Shown: positions 21,152 through 32,938, numbered from the stretch's first letter. The stretch is 64,000 bases of DNA from Boothiomyces macroporosus (GCA_027604185.1 JADGKB010000026.1:1-64000), one strand, 5' to 3'. Program-made: numbers and translations. The notes: generated by a model from the sequence alone, not told the origin.

Positions 21152-22400
21152 ATGTCGCTGTTGGAAAGAGCGATTGCGGATTCTGTCAACAAGAGTTCGT
21201 ATAACGGAGTAGAATTGCTGCGTATTGAAGAATACAAAAAGTATAATTTGAAGGATGTCATTCTGTTTGCCAGAAATATCAGAGATCAGGATTCTTACGA
21301 CCCCATTTCAGATCAAGAGGCGAGGTAATTCGACTTGATTCTAGGTAATCAATTATTCACCAGATCACTGTATCAAAGCTGCTTTGAATTGGGGATGACT
21401 GGAACTTTTCTATTTGCGGGACAAACAATAATTGGATTTAAATTGGGACCGCAGAATGAGATTATTACAGTAAAGAAACAAGAATTAGAAGACAATATTA
21501 ATACTTTGAAATTCAAGTTGAATTCAGAAACAGAGCCAACGCTAATCAAACAGTATCAATTGCAAGAAGGCGTTTTCATTCAAACCGTCGAAAAGGAAAT
21601 CCTGGATTCAATCACTTTAATATTCTATGAAATTCCATCAAATGAGGACCTTCAAGAGCAAATCGATTTTTGCACCTCTCTGACTTTTCCGTTCTACTTT
21701 GAAGATTATCAAGATGAATTTATGACAACGGATGGAAAGACTGTGGATGATTTTATTAATGGTGCACAGTTGCTAATATAGAAATAAAGTCCACTGGAAT
21801 GTATAAATCAAAGAAAAAGTTGCATCGAATCAGTTTGGACTTTGTCGACTATTTTTGGCTTTTCCTGCTTGGACTGCGAAATGAAATGCAGCTCGTAGAT
21901 GCAATTAATGCTATTTTCATCCAATTAGAACAGGGATGGAAAGTCAAAGTAAAGGAAATTTAATCAAGGTTGATGAAAATGTCGATTTTGCTAGATTAAT
22001 CAATGAATATTTGGAAAACAGAGACGCCTCGATATTTGAAGTTTACTTGCAGCAACCTATGATGATTATCAGCGATGTGGGAAATGCAGTTTTGGAAAGG
22101 GAGTACGCATACATTACAAAAGATTACTCATCTCATGATCGGACTGCTGCGCAATTGGTGCTCTTCCTGAACAGTTATCCTTTCTCTCTTACTACAAAGA
22201 AACGTATAGTTACCAGTGTTATGAATCGCGATGGTCTTGGTAAAGGTTTCCAAATTGAACTGAACAAATTTGAAAAAAATACATTGGATATGATCAGAGG
22301 ACTAGACATTCGATATTCAGAAGTTCATTGCGACAAATCTAGAGTTTTCACTGACTATGAAAAAAAGGAAACCGAAATATTGCGAAAAGTGTTTTACTAG
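21152..22400 (+). CDS. Conserved-looking protein of unknown function
   Basis: Four exons (21152-21324, 21364-21761, 21782-21948, 21969-22400) give 389 aa. The last two introns are 20 nt each. The first gap is 39 nt and reads as two adjacent complete introns (see the separate entry). Without it the frame stops at once. The start is ATG 21152 (MSLLERAIADSVNKSSYNGV). The protein is largely helical, with no signal peptide, no membrane segment and no motif I recognise. A conserved-looking C-terminal block lies around HDRTAAQLVLFLNSYPFS and RIVTSVMNRDGLGKGFQIEL. The function is not assigned. Confidence 0.62.
21325..21363 (+). other. 39-nt composite intron: 20-nt and 19-nt introns back to back
   Basis: The 39 nt split exactly into 21325-21344 (GTAAT...TTCTAG) and 21345-21363 (GTAATC...CACCAG). 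Each half has its own donor and acceptor and the typical length of this genome, with no exon between. Removing only the first half gives an immediate TAA. Removing both restores the frame (R-S-L-Y-Q). Confidence 0.65.
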
Positions 22401-23333
22401 CAAAAGAGTGAATCCAGAATTTGACAGGACAATAAAATATTTAATATTTCCTAATATATCTTAATTAACGTACGCATGGACACATTCCGCAGTAATGGAA
22501 TGTGAATCTACCAGCAGGATTAAGCATGACGGCATATGATATGTTTCAAAAAACAACTATTATGGGATCTAAAGGGAAAATACATGATAATCACATTTTG
22601 CCATTCATTATTGAGCATTTTGAGGGGTATGGAAAAGCAGACTAAAGAGCTCCGATATTTTGAATCTGTTGGTCTCATGATGAACAGGGAATTTTTCAAA
22701 GGGCTGATCTGAAAAAGCAGACTAAAGAAAACCGAGAAAAAAAGCGACTGAAAGAGGCTCAATATTTTCGGGATTCTTTGCTCCGCTTTTTTCAGCATTG
22801 ATTCAACTCGACAATTTAAGCCAGTGGGCGCCACCAGCCTAATTCTGCCCATTTGAATTGAGCAAAGTTCTCAGCTACTAGGGTAAAGAAATTCATTTTT
22901 TTTGCACTTGCCATTCCCCTTTCTTCCCTCGTTATTTCAGTGCATCAGTTGTTTTTACCACAACTTTTTTCTCCACCAAAAAGGTGGGCTTTTTTGGTTT
23001 AGGCTGATCAACCGTGCCACCAATTAGTTTGACTTTCCTTTTGGAGATGTCACAGACTAAAAATAGTGAAAAATCCCACTAAAACCATGAAATGAAGTGG
23101 AAAAAAAGAGATGATAACATGCTCTCACCGATCCTACTGTATGCAGGGTTTTCGAAAAAAAAACTGGGCCGTTTGGATTTAAGAAAGATTATTCAAGTCG
23201 GTTCATGGTCAGGCGACGTAGAGACATCATTAATAACAAATTGGCACCCACAGTCACACAAAAAATTTTAACGATCATGAGACCTTGCAACCTTCCATAT
23301 AAATATCAAATGGAAATCTGAATCTATATCAAA
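22401..23333. other. Intergenic region, 933 bp
   Basis: This is the longest gene-poor stretch in the window. It is upstream of the hexose transporter, so it should include that promoter. It holds a short direct repeat of the core AAAAGCAGACTAAAG near 22633 and 22713, about 80 bp apart, and several A or T tracts. A minus-strand frame of 110 codons at 22520-22852 looks like chance. I see no RNA gene. Confidence 0.5.
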
Positions 23334-24794
23334 ATGACAAACTACGGTATTATTGTAGCTTTCGCCGCAGCCATTGGTGGTCTGCTCTTCGGTTATGAAA
23401 TCGGTGTTATTGGACAAGTCTTGGGTATGCAATCCTTCAAATCTTACTTTGGATTCGGTTATGTTGACAGTACTGGTACTTATGTCGACTACGCATCCCA
23501 CTCTTCCAACGAGTCTTTCACTACTTTCTCTTTCACTTTCGGTTGTGCCATCGGTGCTTTGTTTGTATCCTACTTTGCTTCTGTTTGGGGTCGTAAAAAG
23601 ACCATTATTTTGTCTGGATGTTTCTTCTTGTTTGGTGCTACCGCTCAAACTTTCTCTTTCGCTTTCTGGTTCTTTGTAGCTGCTAGATTCATCGGTGGAA
23701 TGGGTATTGGTGTATCCTCCGCTGTTGTTCCATTGTACATTGCAGAAACCGCCGCTACTAACGTCAGAGGTACTATGATTGCAATTCAACAGCTTATGAT
23801 TACCATCGGTATTTTGGTTGCTTCCATCATCAACACTATCATTATTAAATCTTACGGAGATGCTAACATGGACAACATTGAATGGAGAATGGCCATTGGT
23901 ATGCAAATGATCCCTGCTGTGCTTTTGATCTTGATCATGACCTACATGCCTGAATCTCCACGTTGGTTAGCTTCTCAAGAAAGAAACAATGAAACCATCG
24001 ATGTGCTCGTCAAACTCCGTGGTGTTCCAGCTGGAGATGCTACCTTGAAGGAAGAATATGAAGAAATCTTTGAAAACGTCAAATTCGAAAAGAGCTTGGG
24101 TAGCGCCTCATGGGGAGAATTGCTTTCCAAGGGTATCTTTATCCGTGTCATCATTGGTGTCGTTTTACAATTCTTCCAACAAGCTTCTGGTATCAACGTC
24201 TTCTTCTACTACGTTTCCTCCTTGCTCACTGCTCTTGGTACTTCTGCCGACTTTGCCAACACTACCTTCCCTATCATTCACAACTTTGTCAACATGGTTT
24301 CTACCTTCCCTGGTATGTATGCTGTAGAAAAGTTTGGTCGCAGAAACCTTTTGATTCTCGGTGGTTTCGGTATGGCTATTGCTCAAATTGGTATCTGGTT
24401 GTTCAAATCCCAAGTTGATAGCAACACTGGAAGAACCCTTGCCGTCGTCTGTGTCGAATTGTTTGTATTGTTCTTTGGATCTACTTGGGGACCAGTCGTC
24501 TGGGTTTACCAATCCGAAATCTTCCCATTGAGAGTCAGAGAAAAGGGTACCTCTGTTGCTACCTTCTCCAACTGGATGTCCGGTGCTATCATCTCCTTCT
24601 TGACTCCTTATGTCAGAGATGCCATCAACGAAAAGATCTACTTTATCTTTGGTACCTTTGCTCTTTGCGGTGCATTGTTTGTAATTGCTTATGTTCCTGA
24701 AACCAGAAACGTCCCATTGGAAGAAATGGATCCATTGTTCGGATCTCCTTCCGACCCAAATGCTCCAGTCAAGGAAGTCAAAGGAAAAGTATAG
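23334..24794 (+). CDS. Sugar transporter of the major facilitator superfamily
   Basis: 486 aa, one exon, 12 predicted membrane segments. Sugar-porter signatures are present: GGLLFGYEIGVIGQV in segment 1, GRKK between segments 2 and 3, RFIGGMGIGVSSAVVPLYIAE (in two pieces), PESPRWLA at the end of the first half, QQASGINVFFYY in segment 7, FGRR, and VPETRNVPLEEMD at the C-terminus. The QQ-SGIN motif and the PESPRWL loop are typical of proton-coupled hexose importers. The gene has no intron and visibly more C-ending, pyrimidine-rich codons (ATC, TTC, GTC, ACC) than its neighbours. That suggests high expression or a different origin. Confidence 0.93.
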   Translation: MTNYGIIVAFAAAIGGLLFGYEIGVIGQVLGMQSFKSYFGFGYVDSTGTYVDYASHSSNESFTTFSFTFGCAIGALFVSYFASVWGRKKTIILSGCFFLFGATAQTFSFAFWFFVAARFIGGMGIGVSSAVVPLYIAETAATNVRGTMIAIQQLMITIGILVASIINTIIIKSYGDANMDNIEWRMAIGMQMIPAVLLILIMTYMPESPRWLASQERNNETIDVLVKLRGVPAGDATLKEEYEEIFENVKFEKSLGSASWGELLSKGIFIRVIIGVVLQFFQQASGINVFFYYVSSLLTALGTSADFANTTFPIIHNFVNMVSTFPGMYAVEKFGRRNLLILGGFGMAIAQIGIWLFKSQVDSNTGRTLAVVCVELFVLFFGSTWGPVVWVYQSEIFPLRVREKGTSVATFSNWMSGAIISFLTPYVRDAINEKIYFIFGTFALCGALFVIAYVPETRNVPLEEMDPLFGSPSDPNAPVKEVKGKV

Positions 24795-24925
24795 ATAGAT
24801 AACATTGAAAATAAACTTGTTTTTGATACGAAATTTCGACGTGACTCAGCTTTAATTTCAAGTGCCTGTCATTCCCAGTAAGTTGAATCAGCTGATTAAT
24901 TTCCACTTTTGATTTTTTCCTCAAA

Positions 24926-26601
24926 ATGAAAATTAGCTCTACCAACGAAACTAATTTCTCCAATTATGACGCATTGGTAATAATCGGAAGCAAGCCAGTG
25001 GAATCCGCCAACTTATTTACCAGTTTTGCTTCTGAATTCCAGGCTGATATTGCCCTGCATTACGAATTGATTGCTTCAGCCAGTTCAGAAACCGTTGTAG
25101 TTATCTCCAAGAATGCGCCAGGAAAAAGGATTGTAATTGCACCAACTGGACCGCTTAACAGAGATACAGATGATGTCAGACGTTTTGGCGATGCTGCAGT
25201 CAGCGCATTGGAAAAGTGCAAGTCCGCAGGGATCAAAAAGCCTCTAATTGTCGTTCAACAACCAGATTTCAAAGGAATTTATGCAGCAGATTTTATCGCC
25301 TCGCAGTATGAAAATTATCTGGCAGTTACCCTGTTGGGATTGCTGTACGCTGTTTATGAACCAATTCAAGTTAGAGAGCACTTTGCAGCAATTGGAAAGG
25401 AAATGCATTTCGAAAGCTTGACACTTTTTGGAAAGAATGAATTGTCCGACAAGGTGTTATCCTGGATTCATGCGGTAGATGAGGGAAGAATAGTAGCCAG
25501 AGGTGTTTATTTTTAACATAGATATTGGTGGGGGCGATCCTGAACGTATGGCACCATTAAAGTGCGCAGCATATATTCAAGAAGCTTTCAAGGATGTGCC
25601 AAACGTCAAAGTTACAATTATCAGAGAGCACGAAACACTAAAGAAAGAATTTCCACTTTTGCACGCAGTTGCTCGCTGTTCTCTAGCAATCCCAGATCAC
25701 TATCCAGTGGTTGTTAGATTGGAATACAAGTCAAAGGTGCAAGAAAACGTAAAAGAAAAGTAAATTATCATTAATATTAGTGTATTTTTGGTTGGAAAAG
25801 GAGTTACCTACGACACTGGAGGTGCTGACATTAAATCTGACGGACATATGCGTGGAATGTCTAGAGATAAATGCGGGGCAGCTGTTGCCGCTGGATTCTT
25901 GAAAACAATTGGCCTTCTTTCACCAACAGATATTAATGTAACTGCAGACCTTGGATTTGTAAGAAACTCTTCCGGTGCAGGCAACTATGTCAGTGATGAA
26001 GTTATCAAAAGCAGAGCTGGGGTTCGCTGCCTGATTGGAAATACCGATGCAGAAGGCAGAATGGTTATGGCTGGTAATTCAAACTAATCAAGATTTGGTT
26101 TGCCTAGCAAAGGAAAGAGCTTTATCTGAAGAATACAAAAGAATTCCTTCTAGAATCATGACAATTGCCACATTAACTGGTCACGCATATTTCGCAGTGG
26201 GTGAAGGATACACCCTATCGCTTGATAATGGTCCAGCAAGATTGGGTAAAGTCACCAAACGATTTACAATTGCTGGGGAACAGTTTGGAGATCCTTGGGA
26301 AGAGTCAACTTTGAGAAGAGAAGATTTCTCTTTTATCGCTCCTGGATCCTCCAGCGAAGATGTATGTCAGGCAAACTCAAAGCCATCCACTGAAACACCC
26401 CGTGGACATCAATTCCCAGCTGCATTCATTTCAGTCGCTTCCGGCATTGATAAACACGGTCTTGATTCAAAGGATCCAATTTCATACACTCATATTGACA
26501 TTGCTGCCAGTGCCGAGTTATCTAATAGTGGACTCTCCTTGCCAACTGTTACCGGACAGCCTTTGATTGCATTGAGTGCGACTTATGCTCCACCGAAATA
26601 A
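24926..26601 (+). CDS. M17 leucyl aminopeptidase-like metallopeptidase
   Basis: Four exons (24926-25502, 25522-25759, 25781-26073, 26093-26601; introns 19, 21 and 19 nt) encode 538 aa. The catalytic half has VGKGVTYDTGGADIKSDGHM and the family signature NTDAEGRMVM, giving the lysine, aspartates and glutamate that bind two metal ions. The variant YDTGGADIK followed by RGMSRDKCGAA resembles the NPEPL1 and worm W07G4.4 branch rather than classical LAP. The N-terminal domain (residues 1-200) is divergent. The likely role is cytosolic removal of N-terminal residues from peptides. No signal peptide is seen. Confidence 0.88.
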
Positions 26602-26681
26602 ATACTTGTTTATCTTCGTGCCATTTACCGTGACAATGTATTATTGCTTTTCTCGGCGGAAACGTCATTTTTTCGTGCCCC

Positions 26682-27548
26682 ATGATAGAATATCTCTCAA
26701 ATGGCAGTCTCATCCTTAGTATTTGCTTTTCAGTACTCTGTATAGGGTTTTTCGTCAGGGCGGAATATCGACATCGACTAATTTACCAATTAGTAATTGC
26801 AACACAATTTGTGAATTTGGCATTATCAATCGCGAGACTCTCCCTAGTATACCAACTACCCTGGTCCAAATATCTTACGGCAGGCCTATCTTTTATGGAG
26901 GACATTGTTATATATTCAATAGTGAATATTGATCTCAACATTCTGCTGTTATTTTCAACATTAGATAACCGCCTAAAGCCGAAATTAATTGTTCGCGCAA
27001 TGTATGTATCGGTTATTTTCGCAATTTGGATAGAGAGCACATATATCGTATATGTAATTACTGGAATAAGGCTTTTCTATGATGTAAACCAAACTTAATG
27101 CAATAGTTATCGAATTATGTGTATTACTTTTATGGGGTGTCGCTTGTGCTGTACTCCAACCTACAAGCACTATATCTGTCACGTCTCATTTATACCAATT
27201 TAAAACGATACTCGGAAGAAACTTCAACTATATTGAAACGAACCATATTTGCAATAATTGTAATGTCACTACTAGATCTAGCAGACTTTCTGTTGTACTT
27301 TTACCAGAACCACTCATCAGACAGTAATTTTTGTTGACATAGTATATCTGGAATACTATTATGTAAATATTTGCATATCGATCACAACTACCCACTCTGT
27401 CTTTGCTTCTTTTCTATTTTTCCAATTCAAAACATTGGCTCTATCACAAGTACGGAAACCGCAGGCGCCTGGCAAGAAAATTAATGAGGTTGCAACTTCA
27501 GCAAAAGCAGTCTATAAACCAGAGCAGACCTTTGTTACTCCAAAGTAA
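26682..27548 (+). CDS. Seven-transmembrane protein, family A copy 1
   Basis: Three exons (26682-27083, 27107-27323, 27343-27548; introns 23 and 19 nt) give 274 aa with seven hydrophobic segments and a short Lys/Pro tail. It is the first of four tandem paralogues. Family features visible here are a short N-terminus leading straight into segment 1, the block SIVNIDLNILLLFSTLDNRL after segment 3, the post-intron LSNYVYYFYG at segment 5, NLQALYLSRLIYTNL on the inner loop, SLLDLADF in segment 6 and THSVFASFLFFQFK in segment 7. The topology is receptor-like, but I recognise no known GPCR class. A sensory role is inference. Confidence 0.8.
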
Positions 27549-28021
27549 TGTATGAGGGGCAGATATCTTCAATTGATATAGGATCATCCTCTTTTGTTTT
27601 ACCAGCAAGAACATGGAGACCTTCAATGGCACTTACCCTAATAATAATTCACAGCTTCTCAAGACAGGCAATTCAGCAGTTGTTATCAAGTAGAGCGTGC
27701 AGTTCCAAAATCGAAAACTCATCTGTAAAACTCTTTCAAATACTAGATCCCACATGGTATTACACGCGATTTAAACCAATAATCAATAATAATTCAACAC
27801 CATATAGATAATAAATACCGTCTATTAGTTTAAATTGTTTTGATATCTAGCTTCACAAAGTTTCGAAAGTGATTTTTAATATTTAGGAAACGGCAAAAAT
27901 TACCTTGTAGCAACCTAAAAGATTCTAAATCCGCATGCTAATATATTGATGAGCCAGATACTCAAAAATTCAGTCTCATTCACCTCACGAGATTTCAAAT
28001 GACCGACGTCACTTTTCTGTA
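27549..28021. other. Spacer between family A copies 1 and 2
   Basis: These 473 bp are AT-rich and directly follow the stop of copy 1. A frame of 87 codons beginning at 27548 has no family similarity and no visible partner exon, so I treat it as chance. I see no remnant of a further gene copy. Confidence 0.45.
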
Positions 28022-28859
28022 ATGCTCGAAATTATATCGTATATTTGTGCTATCATATCAATATTAGTATCAGCGGCATGTATTGGAAGTTTTATTAGGC
28101 TGCCTTATCGAAACAAAATGATTTATAGATTGGTACTGTGTTTACAATTCCTGTCCATTGCATTGATCATAACTAGATTTGCCCTGATTTCACAGCCTCT
28201 TGACAAGTACATATTAGCAATTCTAGCAAGTTCGGCGGATGTTATAATCTATGGTATTGCCTTTGTAGATTTAAACATTCTACTACTATTTCCAGGACTT
28301 GACAGTAGACTAAATCCTACGTGGATTCAAAGAGGCCTGTATGCAAATCTGGGGGCTGCTTTATTCATTGAGATCACATACTACATTTACATTTTCACCG
28401 GGCTGCATTTGTTTTACAATGTAAATAATTCTTATCATAGTGCAGTAACTATTCCTATATGCTTTATGGAGCGATTTTGATTTGCTATGTGAATATTCAA
28501 GCAGGATATTTGTCAAGATTAATCTACCGCAGCTTGAAAAATCATTCACAGAAAACTCGAAAACTGCTAATTCGAACTATTGTTGCAATTATATCAATGG
28601 GAATATTAGATTGGATTGACTTTGGAGTATACGCATACCTTGGTACACTTGGTGATGGTAAGTGATATTTAAAAGAGAAATGCAAGTATACTACTGTGCA
28701 AACATATGCGTTGCAGTGACAGGTATCCATTCAGTTCTCGCGTCGTTTGTGTTTCACCAATTCAAAAGTTTTGTCCTTTCCCAGATTAAAAAACCTTCAA
28801 AAACTCCTCCTCCAGTAATCGAGCTACCAACCATCAGTTCTACTGTTGTAAACACGTGA
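28022..28859 (+). CDS. Seven-transmembrane protein, family A copy 2
   Basis: Three exons (28022-28420, 28441-28657, 28678-28859; two 20-nt introns) give 265 aa. The second acceptor is the AG at 28677, not the one two bases upstream, because only this keeps the frame into EMQVYYCANICVAV. Both introns sit at the same places and phases as in copies 1 and 3 (after FYN and after GTLGD). Blocks shared with the other copies are VDLNILLLFPGLDSRL, CSNYSYMLYG, NIQAGYLSRLIYRSLK, GILDWIDF and GIHSVLASFVFHQFK. The tail is Lys/Pro-rich and probably cytosolic. Confidence 0.8.
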
Positions 28860-29226
28860 ATATCATGGTCATGAATGGGTGAGTGTACTTGATTCTAAAT
28901 ACTCTCAAACACAATCTCTATATATAAATAATCATTTTCAGTCGTAATTAATAGTTTTCTATTGTAATCTGCTGTATCCCGTGTGTGCTTACCACTTGCT
29001 CGTATTAGCATTCATTCTGCTTGATATTGCGTTATATGACTACGCAAATCGGTTAGAAAGGCATAATTTAGGTGAATTTCAATTATGTATTTTTCAAAGA
29101 ATCAATGCCTTCTAACCACTGGTACACTAAATCAAAGGACAGTATACACGCTCCTAACCTTGAAAAATTCCTCATTGTTCCATGGTGTACTCGGTACACG
29201 ATCAGGGAAAATTCTCCACCTTGAAA
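28860..29226. other. Spacer between family A copies 2 and 3
   Basis: 367 bp, AT-rich, probably the promoter of copy 3. An ATG at 29182 in frame with copy 3 would add 15 residues (MVYSVHDQG...). I prefer ATG 29227, because the other copies start close to membrane segment 1. No RNA gene or repeat is seen. Confidence 0.45.
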
Positions 29227-30073
29227 ATGGACATCCTGTCAAACACTTCCCTGATAGTATCATCAATAATTTCAATAATATGTATTTGCTATTTGCTGAA
29301 GCCCCAGTACAGAACTAAATACTTCTATATTTCAATAATTGCAGTTCATTTCATCAACCTTACAAATATTATCTTGCGGGTAAACTTTCCCAATGATCGA
29401 CCAACATACCTGATTTGCCTAATCTCATTTGGAACAGATATAGTACTGTACGGGTTGATTTTCGTGTATTTGAATACGTTGAAGCTGTTTTCAACTCTTG
29501 ATGATCGAATCAACATAAAAATCGTGAATGCAGGATTATATTTGCTTGGACTAGTTGCAGTATGGATAGAGCTGAATTACTATGTATATCTGTACACTGG
29601 TATCCAGCTTCTGTACCAGGTAATTCGTTTTAATGCAGTTTTCAGAGTACGTCTATTGCGCCTTTATAGTGATAGGGGTCCTCTACTACAATGTCCAAGC
29701 AATTTATTTGACTGTGCTGATTTACAACAGTCTAAAGCTTAGAAATAGCCACACAGACAATATATTCCGCACAAGCATTGGAGTAATCATTTTCATATTC
29801 ACATTGAGTTGCTTCAATATCGGTGTATATGGATACGAATTGATCTATCCAACAAGTAATTGAAGACTGATATTAGAGTACAACTTGTACTATTTGGGAA
29901 ACATCAATGTCGCCGCCACTGGAATTGCATGTGCTTTAGCCTCTTTGGTATTCATTCAATTTGAGTCCCTAGCCCTTTCCCAGCTGAAAAAGAAACCTGT
30001 TGGATCACCATTGCTAGATGCTGGCTCCGTAACAGTTAAAGATGTTAAAACAGAAATCAAATTGCTAGAATAA
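29227..30073 (+). CDS. Seven-transmembrane protein, family A copy 3
   Basis: Three exons (29227-29619, 29639-29855, 29877-30073; introns 19 and 21 nt) give 268 aa. Family landmarks are present: VYLNTLKLFSTLDDRI, FSEYVYCAF at the start of exon 2, NVQAIYLTVLIYNSLK, CFNIGVYGYEL in segment 6 (the Asp-Trp of copy 2 is lost here) and GIACALASLVFIQFESLALSQL. Intron positions and phases equal those of copies 1 and 2. The middle exon is 217 nt in all three copies, a strong sign of recent tandem duplication. Confidence 0.8.
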
Positions 30074-30107
30074 ACTTTTATTTTTCTTTGATATATCCAC
30101 GGTAAAA

Positions 30108-30938
30108 ATGTCTGCCCTACCAGATAGCGCAATCGCGATCACCGTAATAACCACAATCCTTTCAATCGCTTGTATAGTCTATTGTCTGCAGCGTCCATAC
30201 CGAAACAAATTTGTTTATCGTTGCATTATTGGAATACAGATTGTCAGCTTACTCGGTATTGGTTTGCGGTTGGGCTATCCTTATGATAGACCAAAGTTTA
30301 TGACTTGTATAATCACATTTTGCACTGATTTTGTGATTTATGCAATCGAATATGTGGATTTCCAGATACTAATACTATTTTCTTGTCTTGACACGCGCAT
30401 TAATACTCACCTTGTGCATTTAGCTATCCTTGGAGTAGCGATAATAGCGATATGGATTGATGTGACATTTTACATTTACTTGTACACCGATTACTCTATT
30501 TTCTACTCGTTTTCAGAGTATCCGTATTTCGTTTATATTGTTGGAGGAATAATCTATGCCAATTGCCAAGAAATTTACCTTACTAGACTGATTTACATCA
30601 ATCTAAAGAATATCACAGAGTATGCCAATACAATACTAAGGATCGCCATCATGGCACTGGTGGCTATGGTAATAATCGATATTAGCAACCTTGCGCTGTA
30701 CTTTTACCAGTTTTACGATACATCATTAGAAACAAAGTTTTATATTCAGTTGATTAATGTATGCAGTACCGGTATGCACTCTATTTTGGCCTCGTACATG
30801 TTTCATCTCTTCAAGAACATGGCACTATCACGGAATATCAGACAGAGGGAGGTTCATCAAGACGAACATACTATAGCAATCACCACAATAAAACTTCCAG
30901 AAAGGGTTCTACACAATTCTCTCGCAAGCCCTAAATAA
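30108..30938 (+). CDS. Seven-transmembrane protein, family A copy 4 (intron-free)
   Basis: A single exon of 276 aa, only 34 bp after copy 3. It aligns along its whole length with copies 1-3: YRNKFVYRCIIGIQ, VDFQILILFSCLDTRI, FSEYPYFVYI, NCQEIYLTRLIYINLK, IIDISNLALYFY and STGMHSILASYMFHLFKNMALS. Both introns present in the other three copies are cleanly missing at the matching residues (before SEYPYF, and after the YDTSLET loop). That pattern points to a copy made or converted from spliced RNA. Seven membrane segments are present, and the C-terminal 40 residues are polar and likely cytosolic. Confidence 0.82.
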   Translation: MSALPDSAIAITVITTILSIACIVYCLQRPYRNKFVYRCIIGIQIVSLLGIGLRLGYPYDRPKFMTCIITFCTDFVIYAIEYVDFQILILFSCLDTRINTHLVHLAILGVAIIAIWIDVTFYIYLYTDYSIFYSFSEYPYFVYIVGGIIYANCQEIYLTRLIYINLKNITEYANTILRIAIMALVAMVIIDISNLALYFYQFYDTSLETKFYIQLINVCSTGMHSILASYMFHLFKNMALSRNIRQREVHQDEHTIAITTIKLPERVLHNSLASPK

Positions 30939-30954
30939 ATGCCACGTTTTTTAT

Positions 30955-31932
<978 letters not shown>

Positions 31933-31966
31933 TCAAATTCTGAAACCAGGAATTTTTATTCACACT

Positions 31967-32754
31967 TTAATGTTCTCTGCATTTGAGGACAACATCATCG
32001 TCGTCATCGCCATGCTTCTTTCTGTCGTAGTGGTGCTTGTTGTATCTCTTGTGTCTCTTTGGAATATCGAGTCTAAAGTACACATGCTTGTTTAAAGATT
32101 CTGGAGTGTCACAAGCTGGCAGCCTAGGATTAGGATAACTTACCATGATGGGTTGACTGTAGTACTTGGGTTGTTTACCAATTTTTGGAATTGGGCTTGC
32201 AGGTTGCCTCCATTCCATGCACTGAGGTCAGGAGTGGTAGCAATGTTACATGCATGAGGGGTAACCCATTTGCTGTCTGGTTTAAAGTGGACATTGTCCC
32301 AGTCAGCAGGAACAGGCGAATTGTACTTTGAGTCATAAGCAACAAACTTTGTATTTGCTACACCAGTTTCAGTGAACAATTTATCGTTGACATAAACCTG
32401 TCCAAAGAACCCTGCAATAACACCATAGTCTTGACCATCAACTGCGACCATGTAAGGACCTCTACCATGTAAATCATAAGTAAAGCTTTTTACATCGGCC
32501 CATGCGTATCCATTCTTGGCCCCCAAAGAGTTTGTAGATCCATCGTTATCTCTTGGACCAACTTCGTGGTGATATTGTTTACCATCGAAAATAGTCATGT
32601 TCCAGATATTATCCACTGTCAAAACAACTTTGAGTTGGTTCTTTCTATGGCCTTCGTTTGGGCTTTGGTAGCCAGAAGGTTGATGTGGTTGGTCATAGTC
32701 TGGAAGGGCAGCAACTAGTTGGAGAAGAGCTAATGAAACGGAAATGAATTGCAT
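31967..32754 (-). CDS. Secreted protein with beta-sandwich-like domain and basic/acidic tail
   Basis: Two exons (32754-32144, 32123-31967; 20-nt intron) give 255 aa. A signal peptide is clear (MQFISVSLALLQLVAALP). The body contains LKVVLTVDNIWNMTIFDGK, AWADVKSFTYDL, GPYMVAVDGQDYGVIAGFF, VYVNDKLFTETG and, near the end, PADWDNVHFKPDSKWVTP. These alternating hydrophobic strands suggest an extracellular beta-sandwich, perhaps ligand-binding. The C-terminus is striking: a His/Lys/Arg/Tyr-rich stretch (KRHKRYNKHHYDRKKHG) followed by five Asp. I do not recognise the family. An adhesive or wall role is inference. Confidence 0.7.
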
Positions 32755-32938
32755 TTTGAATTTGTGAATAAATATTTCTACTCGTCATTTTATAGGATTT
32801 TCTTGTTTATATTTAGTAAATATTTTACGTTCCACGCCAAACAAATAATATAGTATCAAATGGATTCGTCTAAATTGATTTATCGATTACTTGGATAATC
32901 AGGATCTAAATACGCTAAAGATACTAATTTAGCATATA

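Noticed and set aside
22520..22852. Minus-strand frame of 110 codons in the large intergenic region
   Set aside because: Phe/Leu/Ser-rich low-complexity translation, no motif, no partner exon with the typical intron ends; looks like chance in AT-rich DNA.
27548..27811. Plus-strand frame of 87 codons after 7TM copy 1
   Set aside because: It overlaps the stop of copy 1, has no membrane segments or family similarity, and no in-frame intron continuation.
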